A stretch of DNA of 64,000 bases from Pegoplata infirma (Eukaryota; Arthropoda; Insecta; Diptera; Anthomyiidae): contig OY992537.1 of the NCBI GenBank assembly GCA_963921195.1, positions 147,615,841 through 147,679,840 of the forward strand. The letters run 5' to 3'. The first letter of the stretch is position 1, and each line of letters begins with the position of its first letter. Made by a program: the position numbers and the translations under genes. The notes beneath the pieces were generated by a model. The model had not been told where the DNA came from and did no database searches. It saw only the letters and a list, made by a program, of their open reading frames with translations. Shown piece by piece: positions 22,126 through 31,379 of this stretch.

Positions 22126-23645
22126 CTATTACTCTTTTTGTCAGTTCAAGCTGACATCCAAATTTCTAACTATACATCCTCCCAACTTGTTGATGGTAAA
22201 TTCCGATTTGTGCATCAGATTGATATTGAAAAATATGAAGAATGTTTGGAAAATATCCAAGAATTTATCATCAAATTTGAAACCTCTCCTAATCCTTTAT
22301 TCCCCATCCTTAAACAAGAATGTAACAAAACCATCCAACTTCTAAAAAGCATAAAACCACTAAATTTTAATAGAAATAAAAGGTCGATAAATACTTTGGG
22401 TACAGCCTGGAAATACCTTGCTGGCTCCCCAGATCATGACGACCTAGAGAATATAACCAATAGTTTAGAAAAATTAAATGAAAATAATAACAAACAGGTG
22501 GTTATAAATAATTTATTTGAGACAAGAATCAATAACATTACTAAATTAACAAATTTTCTGGCAAATAATATTAAAAAAACTAGTATTTTAAGCGAAGAAT
22601 TAATTGTATTAAACCAAAATAGGCTACGCCTGATTAAGGAAGACATTCTAAATATAAAATATGCCATTCAGTGGTCTAAAATAGGAATGATAAATTCGTT
22701 TCTTTTAAACGAAATTGAGATAAAACTAGCCATAGAAAAATTAAAAACGAAAATGTACCATTTGAAAGCCCGGAAGAGGCATTAGAACTTTCTAATATAA
22801 AAATAATACACAATTCAACACTAATGTTATACATAGTAGAAATTCCATTGACATCAAAGATCATCTATAAAAATTATATTATAAAACCAATAAAAAATAA
22901 AAACGTAATTATAAATGTTAAATTTGAAAAAATATTAATTTATGAAGATGAAATTTATGGAATTAAGAACGAATGTAAAATAATTGGTAATTTAGAAATT
23001 TGTAATATAAATAATTTAATAAATTTATCAGCAGACCCTTGCATACCGAAAATTTTGAGCTCCCAACCTTCCTCATGTTATTTAGTTAACGGGCACCATG
23101 TTGCTATGGTAGAAGAAATTGCAGCAGGTACAATTTTGTTAAACGAATTTTCCGGTACGGTAGAATCACGAAATGCAACTAGGAACTTATCCGGCAGTTA
23201 CATTATTAAATACCGAAATGAAACTATCTCTATAAATGGAGTTATATTCGAAAACCTAGAGGCGATACCAATGAAAGTCGTTGGTCCGATAATTCAACCA
23301 ACTCCGAATGAGATTGAAAGACTCAAATTTTTATCATTGGAAAGTTTACAGGAACTTCACATAGGGAACACGAAACAAATCGTTGATCTTAAAAGAACAA
23401 CGGAAATAAGGGAAATATCCATGGTTTCGGTAACTTCCATAACAATAATATTCATAATATTAATAATATTTATTCTACGCAAGAATATGCGAAAAACTAT
23501 TTACGTTAACGAAATACCACAACCACTTGAGGTAAAGAATAATTCACCTAGTACCCTAGTGGAACAACGTCCAGCACCTAATTTTCAGCATTTCATGCTA
23601 AATGACTTACCATATCTTTATTCGATTGAGGACAATCGAGTTTAA
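22126..23645 (+). pseudogene. env: env-like fusion glycoprotein gene, broken by one frameshift
   Basis: The frame begins after the splice acceptor with a hydrophobic signal peptide (LLLFLSVQA, cleavage likely after Ala), followed by an ectodomain with N-glycosylation sites and a furin-type site RNKR at 22372-22383. The conserved hydrophobic/glycine-containing segment of F-type (baculovirus-F-like) errantivirus envelopes follows. The first frame ends at 22783-22785. The rest lies in another frame from about 22750, so a single-base indel sits in an A-rich run near 22741-22750. The second part carries paired cysteines (PCIPKI...SSCYL), a transmembrane segment near 23425-23480 and a cytoplasmic tail ending at TAA 23643-23645. 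It would mediate membrane fusion of enveloped particles; as read it is interrupted. Confidence 0.85.
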
Positions 23646-23653
23646 GAGGGAAG
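23644..23653 (+). promoter_or_regulatory. Polypurine tract
   Basis: AAGAGGGAAG directly before the 3' LTR start and overlapping the env stop codon. It is the expected primer for plus-strand synthesis. Confidence 0.75.
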
Positions 23654-24108
23654 AGTTAAGGTAACGGAAGTTGAATTGACAAATTGTCACGAATTGCCAA
23701 ATTACTCAGAATGAGGGCAATGAATCCAAATGAAGAAACTGCAAACTTGACAACTCGTCACCATTCATAAAATTTCTCAATATGAGTTTAATGAATTAAA
23801 ATAAAAACTGCTTAATTGACAAATTGTCACCTACTGTTGAATTGCCCAATATGAGGGCAATGAAACCAAAATAAAAAATATGCAATTCTTTGGTTGATAA
23901 ACAAAAAAAACAAATTACCAATTCTTCTATTTGCCAGACAAACAATTTTTGTAAACTATAATAAGAATTTAATTTTGTTAAAACAGGTAGTCTGTAACTA
24001 GACCATAAACAAAACGACACATAGTGTCGTCGGAAATATTATAAATAAAATTAAGTTATTAAACTAATTCTTATCGTGTTTTACTTTAATAAACAAATAA
24101 AATTAACT
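23654..24108 (+). repeat. 3' LTR of the provirus
   Basis: AGTTAAGGTAACGG...AATTAACT, 455 bases, nearly identical to the 5' LTR apart from the ~23-base gap near 23889 and a few substitutions (for example CACCTACTG for CACTTACTG). Close similarity indicates recent insertion or gene conversion. Confidence 0.9.
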
Positions 24109-24349
24109 GGCGCCCGAGCAAAAGAAAAATCCTTTATCATAACAAGGATCGTAAAAAACGGAAAATCTGTAGTGAAAAATCCTTAATCAAAACAAGGATC
24201 GTGAAAAACGGAAAATCTGTTGTGAAAAATCCTTAATCAAAACAAGGATCGTGGAAAACAGATAACTGTAGTGAAAAACTCATTAGAAAGCTATAGACAA
24301 AAAAACTATAAGTGAAAAACTCTAGTGAGAAATAACTTATACCTTAACT
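24109..24349 (+). other. Second leader copy after the 3' LTR and inverted U3 terminus
   Basis: The sequence after the 3' LTR repeats the primer-binding site (24108-24119) and leader (three ~51-base units plus ACTATAAGTGAAAAACTC) up to GAGAAATAA at about 24335, as at 16847-17126. The match then breaks and the element ends TACCTTAACT, the exact inverse of its first ten bases AGTTAAGGTA. Target TATA follows. See findings. Confidence 0.8.
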
Positions 24350-24428
24350 TATACATATATAAAGGCCGAATAAATACATTTTATTTTTATGTACCTTTTG
24401 GTACTAAAAATAAAAAAACAACATTTGA
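24350..24428 (+). repeat. ~498-bp satellite unit, truncated last copy
   Basis: Resumes the satellite array after the provirus (ATACATATATAAAGGCC...ACATTTGAC) and breaks off at about 24428 into unrelated sequence. The stretch 24429-24743 shows no gene or repeat I can name. Confidence 0.8.
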
Positions 24429-24751
24429 CAAAAAATAATTTTAAAAAATGTTGACTAGACTTTATTTACAAAATCCTTAATATCTCAAAATCGCACGTAT
24501 ATAAAATTTTTTTTCGTCTATATAGGCTTGCAGCCAAGAACTTTCATTTGCGCCAAAAAACTGCGCTGTAAGTCTAAAACATACTGAGATATTAGGGGTC
24601 AAAGTTGTAACTTTATTTTTTTTTTTACTTTTTTCAGGATGTTTGTTAAAATTTTATTGATTTGTGGAAACATACAGATATCTGACAAACTACTAGTCCC
24701 ATCGAGACGAATGTGGTATCATTAAAAAGGTGAATTAAAGACCTTTCCAAC

Positions 24752-24905
24752 CAACGGCGTATGCAGGACTGTTTTTTCAGGGCCCAACAACAACAACAAC
24801 AAAAAAATTTGTTGTTTTTTTCGTGAGATTCGTGTTTTCCAATACATATAAAAAAAATATTTTTTTGTTGTTGTTGTTGGGCCCCCCCCCCTGTATACGC
24901 CGATG
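24752..24905. mobile_element. 154-bp hAT-like hairpin MITE
   Basis: Flanked by an 8-bp TSD, TTTCCAAC (24744-24751 and 24906-24913). The ends are CAACGGCGTATGCAGG and CCTGTATACGCCGATG. The interior is a hairpin with GGGCCCAACAACAACAAC facing GTTGTTGTTGTTGGGCCC, with a C run near 24882. The 96-aa and 118-aa frames across it are shadows of the hairpin. Confidence 0.8.
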
Positions 24906-24968
24906 TTTCCAACGATGTGAACATGATACCCCCCATAAAGTGATTTTAACCGGGCAAAATGCTTGATA

Positions 24969-25530
24969 CGGTGACAGGACATAATCCCCATAACGGAAAT
25001 GGGGATTATGACCGAATTCATTTCGGTCATAATCCCCATAATAGTTGTGGGGACTATGACCGTTTCCAAAATGGTCACAATCCCAATGGGGATAATGTCC
25101 GTTCCTTGTTGGGATTACGACCGAAACCCCATTCTCATTATGGGGAGTAAGTCCAAAGCAATTTTGGTCATAATCCCCGTTTTCTGCAGAAAGGGTGGGT
25201 TTAATGCATGGAGTTTGTAATCCCTAAGCCCGGCCGAAGGCCGCCTACGCAGAAAAACTTTTAAGTAAACAAAAAATTCTTTTAATTTTGGGGATTATGA
25301 CCAACTAGTATAGAAGACATAATCCCCATAATGGGGATTATGTCCATTTGTTACGTGGTCATTATCCCCATAAACCTGGGAATTATGTCCGTTTTTTATT
25401 GAGATTATGTCCAAATAATTTTCGGTCATAGTCCCCACTACCATTATGGGGATTATGACCGAAATGAATTTGGTCATAATCCCCATAACGGAAATGGGGA
25501 TTATGTCCGTGGGGATTATGTCATGTCACC
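24969..25530. mobile_element. TIR element built from repeated dyad modules, 8-bp target duplication
   Basis: Flanked by GCTTGATA (24961-24968 and 25531-25538). The ends are CGGTGACAGGACATAATCCC and its near-inverse. Both arms consist of the module GGTCATAATCCCCATAA and its inverse GGGGATTATGACC, repeated roughly fifteen times with spacers of 5-25 bases. A GC-rich core CCCGGCCGAAGGCCGCC lies near 25230. Non-coding; open frames here are by-products of the repeat. The superfamily could be hAT or P-like from the TSD length. Confidence 0.8.
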
Positions 25531-25538
25531 GCTTGATA

Positions 25539-26035
25539 TACAAAAAAAACTTTATTTAGCTATTTGTAACTCATCAAAACAGGTTTTGATTTATAAATGA
25601 GTTTTTAATTTTATACTAAAGGGAGGACTGGTGCCCACGCTCTTTATTGTAGTGAAGGATTCGCCATAGCTTCAAAAATTTATTTACCAGTACCCTGTAA
25701 AAATAGAAAATTATTACCAAACACTAATTTTTAACTAAAAATCTATTCAGCCTTATTGGTGTCTTCGGAATGGGGGTTCATCGAAACATACGTCTGGGAC
25801 TCCATTGGTTTTCCTAAATGAATGGTGTTTTAAGTTATGACAGCAAAATTAACTTTTGCATTATTTTATCTTACATTTATTTATCTTCTAAAAAAATAAT
25901 TATTTATTTTTATTTATTAATTTATTTTAATTTTATTTAACAATTTACTTTTTACGTTTTTATAACACAAAAAATAAACGAACAACGCACACAAAAATAC
26001 AAAATGAAAATGGCGGTCTGTATTTGTTTTTTGTT
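25539..26035. other. Non-coding stretch, nothing recognised
   Basis: AT-rich sequence without coding frame or clear repeat. If the exon at 27459 belongs to an intact gene, this is intron. Confidence 0.4.
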
Positions 26036-27458
26036 GTTGTTTTCTTTCGATAAATTTTTGTGCAAGTAATTTGCATTATTGTGCAAGCTACTTTGTTATT
26101 TTACATAAAAAACAAGCATAATTTTAACAAAAATTTGGTAAAATTTTTTTTTTTGGATGAAAAAAGTTGTACCAAGTAGGATTGCTCAATAGGGTGGCTG
26201 GTTTTTGGGCTTTTCTCTCTGATCAAATTCTAATACCCGCCAAAAGTGTCGGCCCCCTAAGGGTAACTCACATGCAAAATATCACTCCGATCGGAGTTTG
26301 TCTTCTGTCTCCACTTTGAGCCTCAAAATTGGGGTTTTCGCAAAAAAGGACTTTAAAAAAAAAAAAATTAAGTTTTTTTATTAAAATAATTAAAAAATTA
26401 TTTTTGTATAATATTTGATCGTAAATACTTAAATATATAATTTAAAGATTTTACGGTATCATTAACCCGTTCAAACTTGATACCAAAAAAATGGCATGAT
26501 TTTGGGGGCGTTCTCAAAACACCTTTTTTCAAAATTTGAAAATTTTATTAAAAAAAAATTTAAATATACCATTTTTTCTTTCTGAATTCATTAAGAACAC
26601 CTTGGAGAAGAAAAATATGAAATATGACGGATATCCGTCGAGCCACTTTTCGGTGTTAGAAGAGTTAGAGAGTCGAATAAAAGTCTAAATGAAAGCTTAG
26701 AACCTTAGCTACAAACCCATGTACACTCTTTATGGCCTTGTATACGCAACATTTTTGAGATATTTAAAAATTAAAATAGCGTTTTGGCGCTTAAAGGGTT
26801 AATGAAATTTCTTTATGTCAAGAAATGTTCGAAAGGAATTTATTTAAGCTTTCGAATGATACTAATTTCATCCAAATCGGATAAGTACTTTTTAAGATAT
26901 TTAAGAAAAACGTTTTAACTGTGAAGGCCCGCCCACTCGAAAGAGGGCGTGACCCCTCCAAAGTCAGAAGTTCACGCGACGTAGGAAAGACCCCTTAGTC
27001 GATACACAAAGTTTTATTATGCTGGGAGTGATTTCGGTATTCTGGTCATACGCCAAAAAAAAAAAAAACGCAATTTCGGTAAAGTGGTTTAGTTCCCCCT
27101 TTCTAACGTAACCATAAACGTCTTGATCGGATAAGTAGTTTTTGAAATATTTAAGAAAAACCATTTTAACTTTAAACCCCTGCCCCTCCCAAACGGGGTA
27201 CGACCCCACAGGTTTGAACACCACACTCGACTTTTTAGAGGTCAAGGTCATATTTTTTTTTTAATTTTTAGCAAGTTCGTTATTCTTAATGAGTTCCCTT
27301 TGACGCATCTACCAACATACAGTTTTATTAAATTAGGAGTCAAGGCCCTAGCCTTTACATATGCCAATTTCGCAATTTCGATTATCTGGGTTAGTTCCAT
27401 AAATTGTGTGTTCTCAGTAAAGTGCACTTTAGCCAAAATTATTGTTGTATAAGTTTAC
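26036..27458. other. Probable nmd intron 1 (proximal part), with one arm of a nested inverted repeat
   Basis: 26040-26190 (…CAAGCATAATTTTAAC…ACCAAGTAGGATTGCTCAAT) is inverted relative to pieces at 27819-27832, 28648-28667 and 29596-29640, which become contiguous once the two MITEs between them are ignored. The host exon therefore lies between the arms of an older inverted repeat. The rest (26196-27455) shows no exon, tRNA or TIR. The minus-strand frames at 26964-27251 and 27248-27436 have no domain. Confidence 0.4.
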
Positions 27459-27640
27459 CGTTTGAGTTGTTCTTCTGCACGGTGTTTTGCCTTTTTCTTG
27501 TTCTTACTTGTGGGGTCTATCTGGTTCATCATCCACTTAACAGAATAATATGTTATAACAGATGCAATTGATACTCGAAGAAGCATTTGAAAAAATTCTC
27601 CTCTTGAAATTTGAGATCCGCCGAAGTTAAAATTATCCAT
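27459..27640 (-). CDS. nmd: First coding exon of an ATAD1/Msp1-type AAA ATPase (nmd-like)
   Basis: From the ATG at 27640 the minus strand encodes about 60 residues: SRGEFFQMLLRVSIASVITY, then a membrane-spanning stretch, then YSVKWMMNQIDPTSKNKKKA and a basic EEQLKR helix. This matches the N-terminal membrane anchor and IDPT(R/S)K motif of ATAD1/Msp1, the mitochondrial outer-membrane ATPase that extracts mislocalised tail-anchored proteins. The frame meets TAA right after a splice-donor-like G/GTAAAC (GT at 27458-27457), so the exon probably ends at 27459 with the AAA domain in later exons. None of them is in the remaining 27 kb to the left, implying a very long intron 1 or an isolated fragment. 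The frame extends upstream to 27745, but MDNFNFGG looks like the true start. Family assignment is from memory. Confidence 0.7.
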
Positions 27641-27833
27641 TTCCAATTTCCAGAAAATATAAGCCCAATCATATATGAAAAAATAACAATGTGCAAGATT
27701 TTCTTCCAGAGGTCTAAGTCGTGTGGCTCGGAATCGGCTTAACACCGCCGCCGACTTTATATTTGACTTCTAGCCGCCGCCAAGGCTAAGGTACCTACAC
27801 ACAAAAAAAAATCTGTCAGATTGAGCAATCCTA
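27641..27833 (-). other. Putative 5' UTR / promoter-proximal region of nmd-like gene
   Basis: Less AT-rich than its surroundings (CCGCCGCCGACTTT, AGCCGCCGCCAAGG near 27750-27785) and directly upstream of the proposed start codon, which fits a 5' UTR or core promoter region. No TATA box at a convincing position. A MITE begins at 27834. Confidence 0.4.
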
Positions 27834-28645
27834 CACTCAACCAAAAATCATTGTATTCCCAAAGAAAATCGCTGTAAATTCAACAGAAATCATTGTTGAT
27901 TTTGACCCTACAAATATTTATGTTGATTTCAATAAAAATTATTGTCAGTTTTTGTAAAAGTTGATCAACTCGTTTTTTTGTAAATCAACTCTTATTTTTT
28001 GTAAATTCAACTCATATTTTTGTTAATATAAGAAATTTTATTAATAAAAAAAACTTGTTGTTATTTGTTAATATTCTTTTATTAAGCATAAATAACAATA
28101 TTTTTGTATTATCGTCGGCTTTTTAAGCTGTAATATTTGAAGATTTTCACAAAGATTTTCACACACACTTCGTTTATTCATGTTATGCACTCATAAGCCA
28201 TTCTCCAGTTTTCTGATGATACCAAACAAAATCCTTAAAAAAACAAAAAAGTTTTAATATACATAGTATGAATACATAAAGTAATCATTGTATTTTTTTA
28301 CTTACCAAATATTTACAAATCAGATCCTATTTTTATTTATTTTTGTAATATTAAATATTTCTATAAAAAACAAACACATAAAATAATTTTATAAGAGATA
28401 AACACGATTCACATTGCTACCAACTCACTCGTCACTCGTTAATAATAAAAAAAATGAACGAACAGGGTTGTTTTTTCTATTTTGATTTATCTATTGAATT
28501 CTGTATAAGCGTTATAAACAGTTGATTCAACTTTACTGATTATTCAACGATATCAACATTAATTTTTGTTGAATACGGCATTATTCTGTAAAACTTGATC
28601 TACAATGGGTTTACTAATTTTTCTACTAAGATATTTCTATGAGTG
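27834..28645. mobile_element. TA-flanked MITE, family CACTCAACC/CACTCATAG, complete copy
   Basis: TA at 27832-27833 and 28646-28647. The left end is CACTCAACCAAAAATCATTG. The right end on the minus strand is CACTCATAGAAATATCTTAG. The inverted similarity is limited to CACTCA. The 812-bp interior is non-coding and AT-rich, with repeated CAACTC/GAGTTG words near 27960-28020. Further copies lie at 29875, 35719 (inverted) and as pieces at 57047-57893. Confidence 0.8.
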
Positions 28646-28668
28646 TACTTGGTAAAATTTTTTGCATA

Positions 28669-29593
28669 CACGCAAAAAAATCCGGTGTGTAAAATTATGC
28701 AATCATGCTTGGTAAATTTTTTTTTTTCTATAGAGTTTTAACATTTTTTGCAAGCCTTGTTTTGTTTTCCTCTGTCAAAGCTAAAATTTCATATTTATGT
28801 TGTTAACAAATATTACCAAGCTTGCTTGGCACATTGCAAGTACTTTTAAACATTATGCTAAACGACTTGTTTATTATTACCCGCTACTAAATTGATTTAT
28901 TTTCGTTAAAACTTGGTAAATTTTTGCATGAGCGTGCACAGGAGACCTAATACACGAACGAAAAAATGTTCATTCAATAACTCTATTTTCAGGCGTCAAT
29001 CCAAATGAATGTGTGAAAAAAAAACTATACATAAATAAACAAATACATTTCAACAAGGTTAGTATAAAATTTTGTTTGTTCTTGTTTAATATTTTGTAAA
29101 ATTAATTAACTTTTAATTGTTTTTTTTTCTAGGTATACGACTTTTTTTTTTTGATCAACGCCCGAAGGAAGATGCAGTATTGTTAATATCTACATATTAG
29201 ATATGTAAGTTTTGTGTATTTTATGTTTAATATAATTGTATTTTTATTGTATATATTTTATTGTATGTTTTGTATTGTTTTTATTGTATTTAATTTTAGT
29301 AATATTAAATAAATAATGAATAATAATAAAAATAATAAAAAAAAAATATTACTAAATTTCTTTTATTTTTTATACAAAACAAGATTGGGTATTTTTATTA
29401 AGCATTTAAGTTTTTTTTATACGACATGAATGGCAATATTTACCAAGCACTTTTGTGCAAATGTTGTTAACATTTTGATATTTTGCGTTTTGGCAAAATA
29501 TCAAAATATATTGTTTAATGGGATTCCTCCCTATCTGATTGGTAAAATTGGAACATTTTATTATGAAATCGCACCCAAGTTTTTTTTTGCGTG
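28669..29593. mobile_element. TA-flanked MITE, family CACGCAAAAAA
   Basis: TA at 28667-28668 and 29594-29595. The ends are CACGCAAAAAAATCCGG and ...TTTTTTTTTGCGTG. Sub-terminal words such as GCTTGGTAAA recur. The 115-aa frame at 29430-29777 runs through its right end and has no domain. Related debris is at 6245-6440. Confidence 0.75.
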
Positions 29594-29874
29594 TACCAAA
29601 CTTTTGCTTAAATTATGCTTGTCGATGTTAAGCTGCCCATTCACTTGCAATATTATTGTTCAACTTTTCAAATTGTACAATAATATCGCTTGTGTGTATG
29701 TAATATTTACGGTTGTGCAATATATTGGAGAATATCAAAACACTTTTGATATTTTTTTATTAGAAAATATTTGGTGAGTAATTAAATATATTTGTTATTT
29801 ATTCATTAATAAAGCAATTTTTTATTTTTTTTAGCAATTTGTGATTTGAATTTTTCTAAAAACTCTAGAAGCTA

Positions 29875-30990
29875 CACTCAACCAAAAATCATCGTAACCC
29901 CAAAGAAAATCGTTGTAAATTCAACAGAAATCATTGTTGATTTTGACCCTACAAATATTCATGTTGACCCTACAAATATTCATGTCGTTTTTTTGTTAAT
30001 CAACTCGTATTTTATGTAAATTCAACTCATATTTTTGTTAATATAAGAAATTTTATTATTAAAAAAAGCTTGTTGTTATTTGTAAATATTCTTTTATTAA
30101 TGGTGTGTTTTTTTTCGAGTTTTTTACATATAAGTTATATGATATAACTATAACTACTTGTAAAAAAACGGTATCACTACTTATCTATACAAATTTGGCA
30201 ACTCTTGTTTTTTGTTGAATGCACTTGGTATCACTTTATTATTTGATATTGAAGTTATTTTTATTTAATTAATAAAATTTACAAAATAATTGTAATATTA
30301 ATGTTGAAATTGTAATATTTATTTTTTTTGATGTGAATTAAAATTTTTCAAACTTATTTTTGTAATTTATTTAATAATTTTTTTTGACTTTTCAAAATAA
30401 AAAAAAGTGTTGGTAAGTGATATAAACGAAAACTTCAAGATTTGGCACCTTTTTTTATAAATACTAAACTTTTAAGAATATATAAATATCCCTACTTATC
30501 AAGTGTATATCTACTTAAATTTGTATGGGAAGTTTATAACAAACTCGAAAAAAACACACCTTAAGTATAAATCACAATATTTTTTTATTTCCGGCTTTTT
30601 AGGCTGCAATATTTGAAGATATTCACACACACTTCGTTTATTTATGTTATGCACCCATTAGCCATTCTCTAGTTATCTGATGATACCAAAACAAAATCCT
30701 AAAAAAAAAAAAAAAAAAAAACGTTTTAATATAGTATGAATACATAAAGTAATCAATTTTTTTTATTACTTACCAAATATTTACAGATCAGATCCTATTT
30801 TTATTTATTTTTTCTAATATTAAATAATTTTTTTTTAAATAATTTTATAAGAAACAAACACATTAAATAATTTTATAAGAGAAAAACACATTGCTACCAA
30901 CTCACTCGTTCACTCGTTGTAATAAAAAAAAAAACGAACGAGCAGGGTTGTTTTTTCTTTTTTGTTTTATCTATTGAATTCTGTAGACGC
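29875..30990. mobile_element. TA-flanked MITE, family CACTCAACC, 3'-truncated copy with a nested element
   Basis: Starts CACTCAACCAAAAATCATCG after TA (29873-29874). It follows the 27834 copy to about 30985 and is then cut off where a BEL LTR fragment begins. A 460-bp TTAA-flanked element is nested at 30101-30560. Confidence 0.75.
30101..30560. mobile_element. TTAA-flanked TIR element nested in a MITE
   Basis: TTAA at 30097-30100 and 30561-30564. The empty site is visible in the sister MITE copy (TTTATTAAGCATAAAT near 28082). The ends read TGGTGTGTTTTTTTTCGAG and CTCGAAAAAAACACACC. No coding sequence. A TTAA target is the hallmark of piggyBac-type insertion, although the ends do not show the usual CCC/GGG start. 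Confidence 0.75.
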
Positions 30991-31004
30991 CATTGTAACA
31001 ATTG

Positions 31005-31052
31005 AATTGTGCCTTTTTTGTGTTCTGTCCATGAATAAACATACCAACTGGT
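31005..31052 (-). repeat. BEL LTR fragment
   Basis: TGCCTTTTTTGTGTTCTGTCC...CATACCAACTGG matches 56349-56393 within the LTR of the BEL element there, in the same orientation. It is probably the detached far end of the LTR that begins at 37177. The stretch 31053-31379 is less AT-rich and has TTTTCAG followed by an open frame (to 31281), but no recognisable protein; exon status is not supported. Confidence 0.6.
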
Positions 31053-31379
31053 TTGGTTTGGTTTTAATACATTGTATATTATTTTCAGATTACGTGTATT
31101 TGAGCAGGCCAGAGCAGGCAAGGCAAGTCAATCTGCCACTACAAAAAAAAAAAAACTGTTCCTTGGAAGTCCACTAGGCGAAGATGTCAAAGTAACGAAA
31201 TTTTCATGCAGCACAACATACAGCAAGTTTTTTACTGTACAATTACAAATGAGCTCCTCCCATTGGCTATGGTTTTGTTAAATTGCCTCATCAAATTTTC
31301 TAATGGTACGGAATGGGTAAAGAAAAGTGAAAGTGCAGGTTAAAATTTTAATTTTGTATTTGGACGTCAAAAGTAAGTC

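Larger units (their letters stand above)
16372..24349 (+). mobile_element. Errantivirus-type Ty3/gypsy provirus (gag-pol-env)
   Basis: A 7978-bp insertion flanked by TATA (16368-16371 and 24350-24353). The uninterrupted target is visible in other copies of the satellite unit (near 9620). In order it holds the 5' LTR, primer-binding site, repeated leader, gag, pol and env in different frames, polypurine tract, and 3' LTR. The 4-bp TATA target and the gag-pol-env order are those of the 17.6/297/gypsy group. It appears recent but is disabled by one nonsense codon in pol and one frameshift in env. Unusually, the 3' LTR does not end the element: a second primer-binding site and leader (24109-24335) follow, and the element stops in a short inverted copy of the U3 end. 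Confidence 0.9.

Noticed and set aside
24646..25486. Several 60-118 aa open frames on both strands with GHNPHNG-type repeats
   Set aside because: Direct translation of the inverted ATAATCCCC module and of the CAA/TTG hairpin; no independent coding signal.
26964..27436. Additional nmd exons in the minus-strand frames left of 27459
   Set aside because: No Walker A/B or other AAA-domain motif; composition is like surrounding intron.
31072..31281. Host exon after TTTTCAG at ~31088
   Set aside because: The splice-acceptor-like site and open frame give no recognisable protein, and a poly(A) run lies within the frame. Unsupported.
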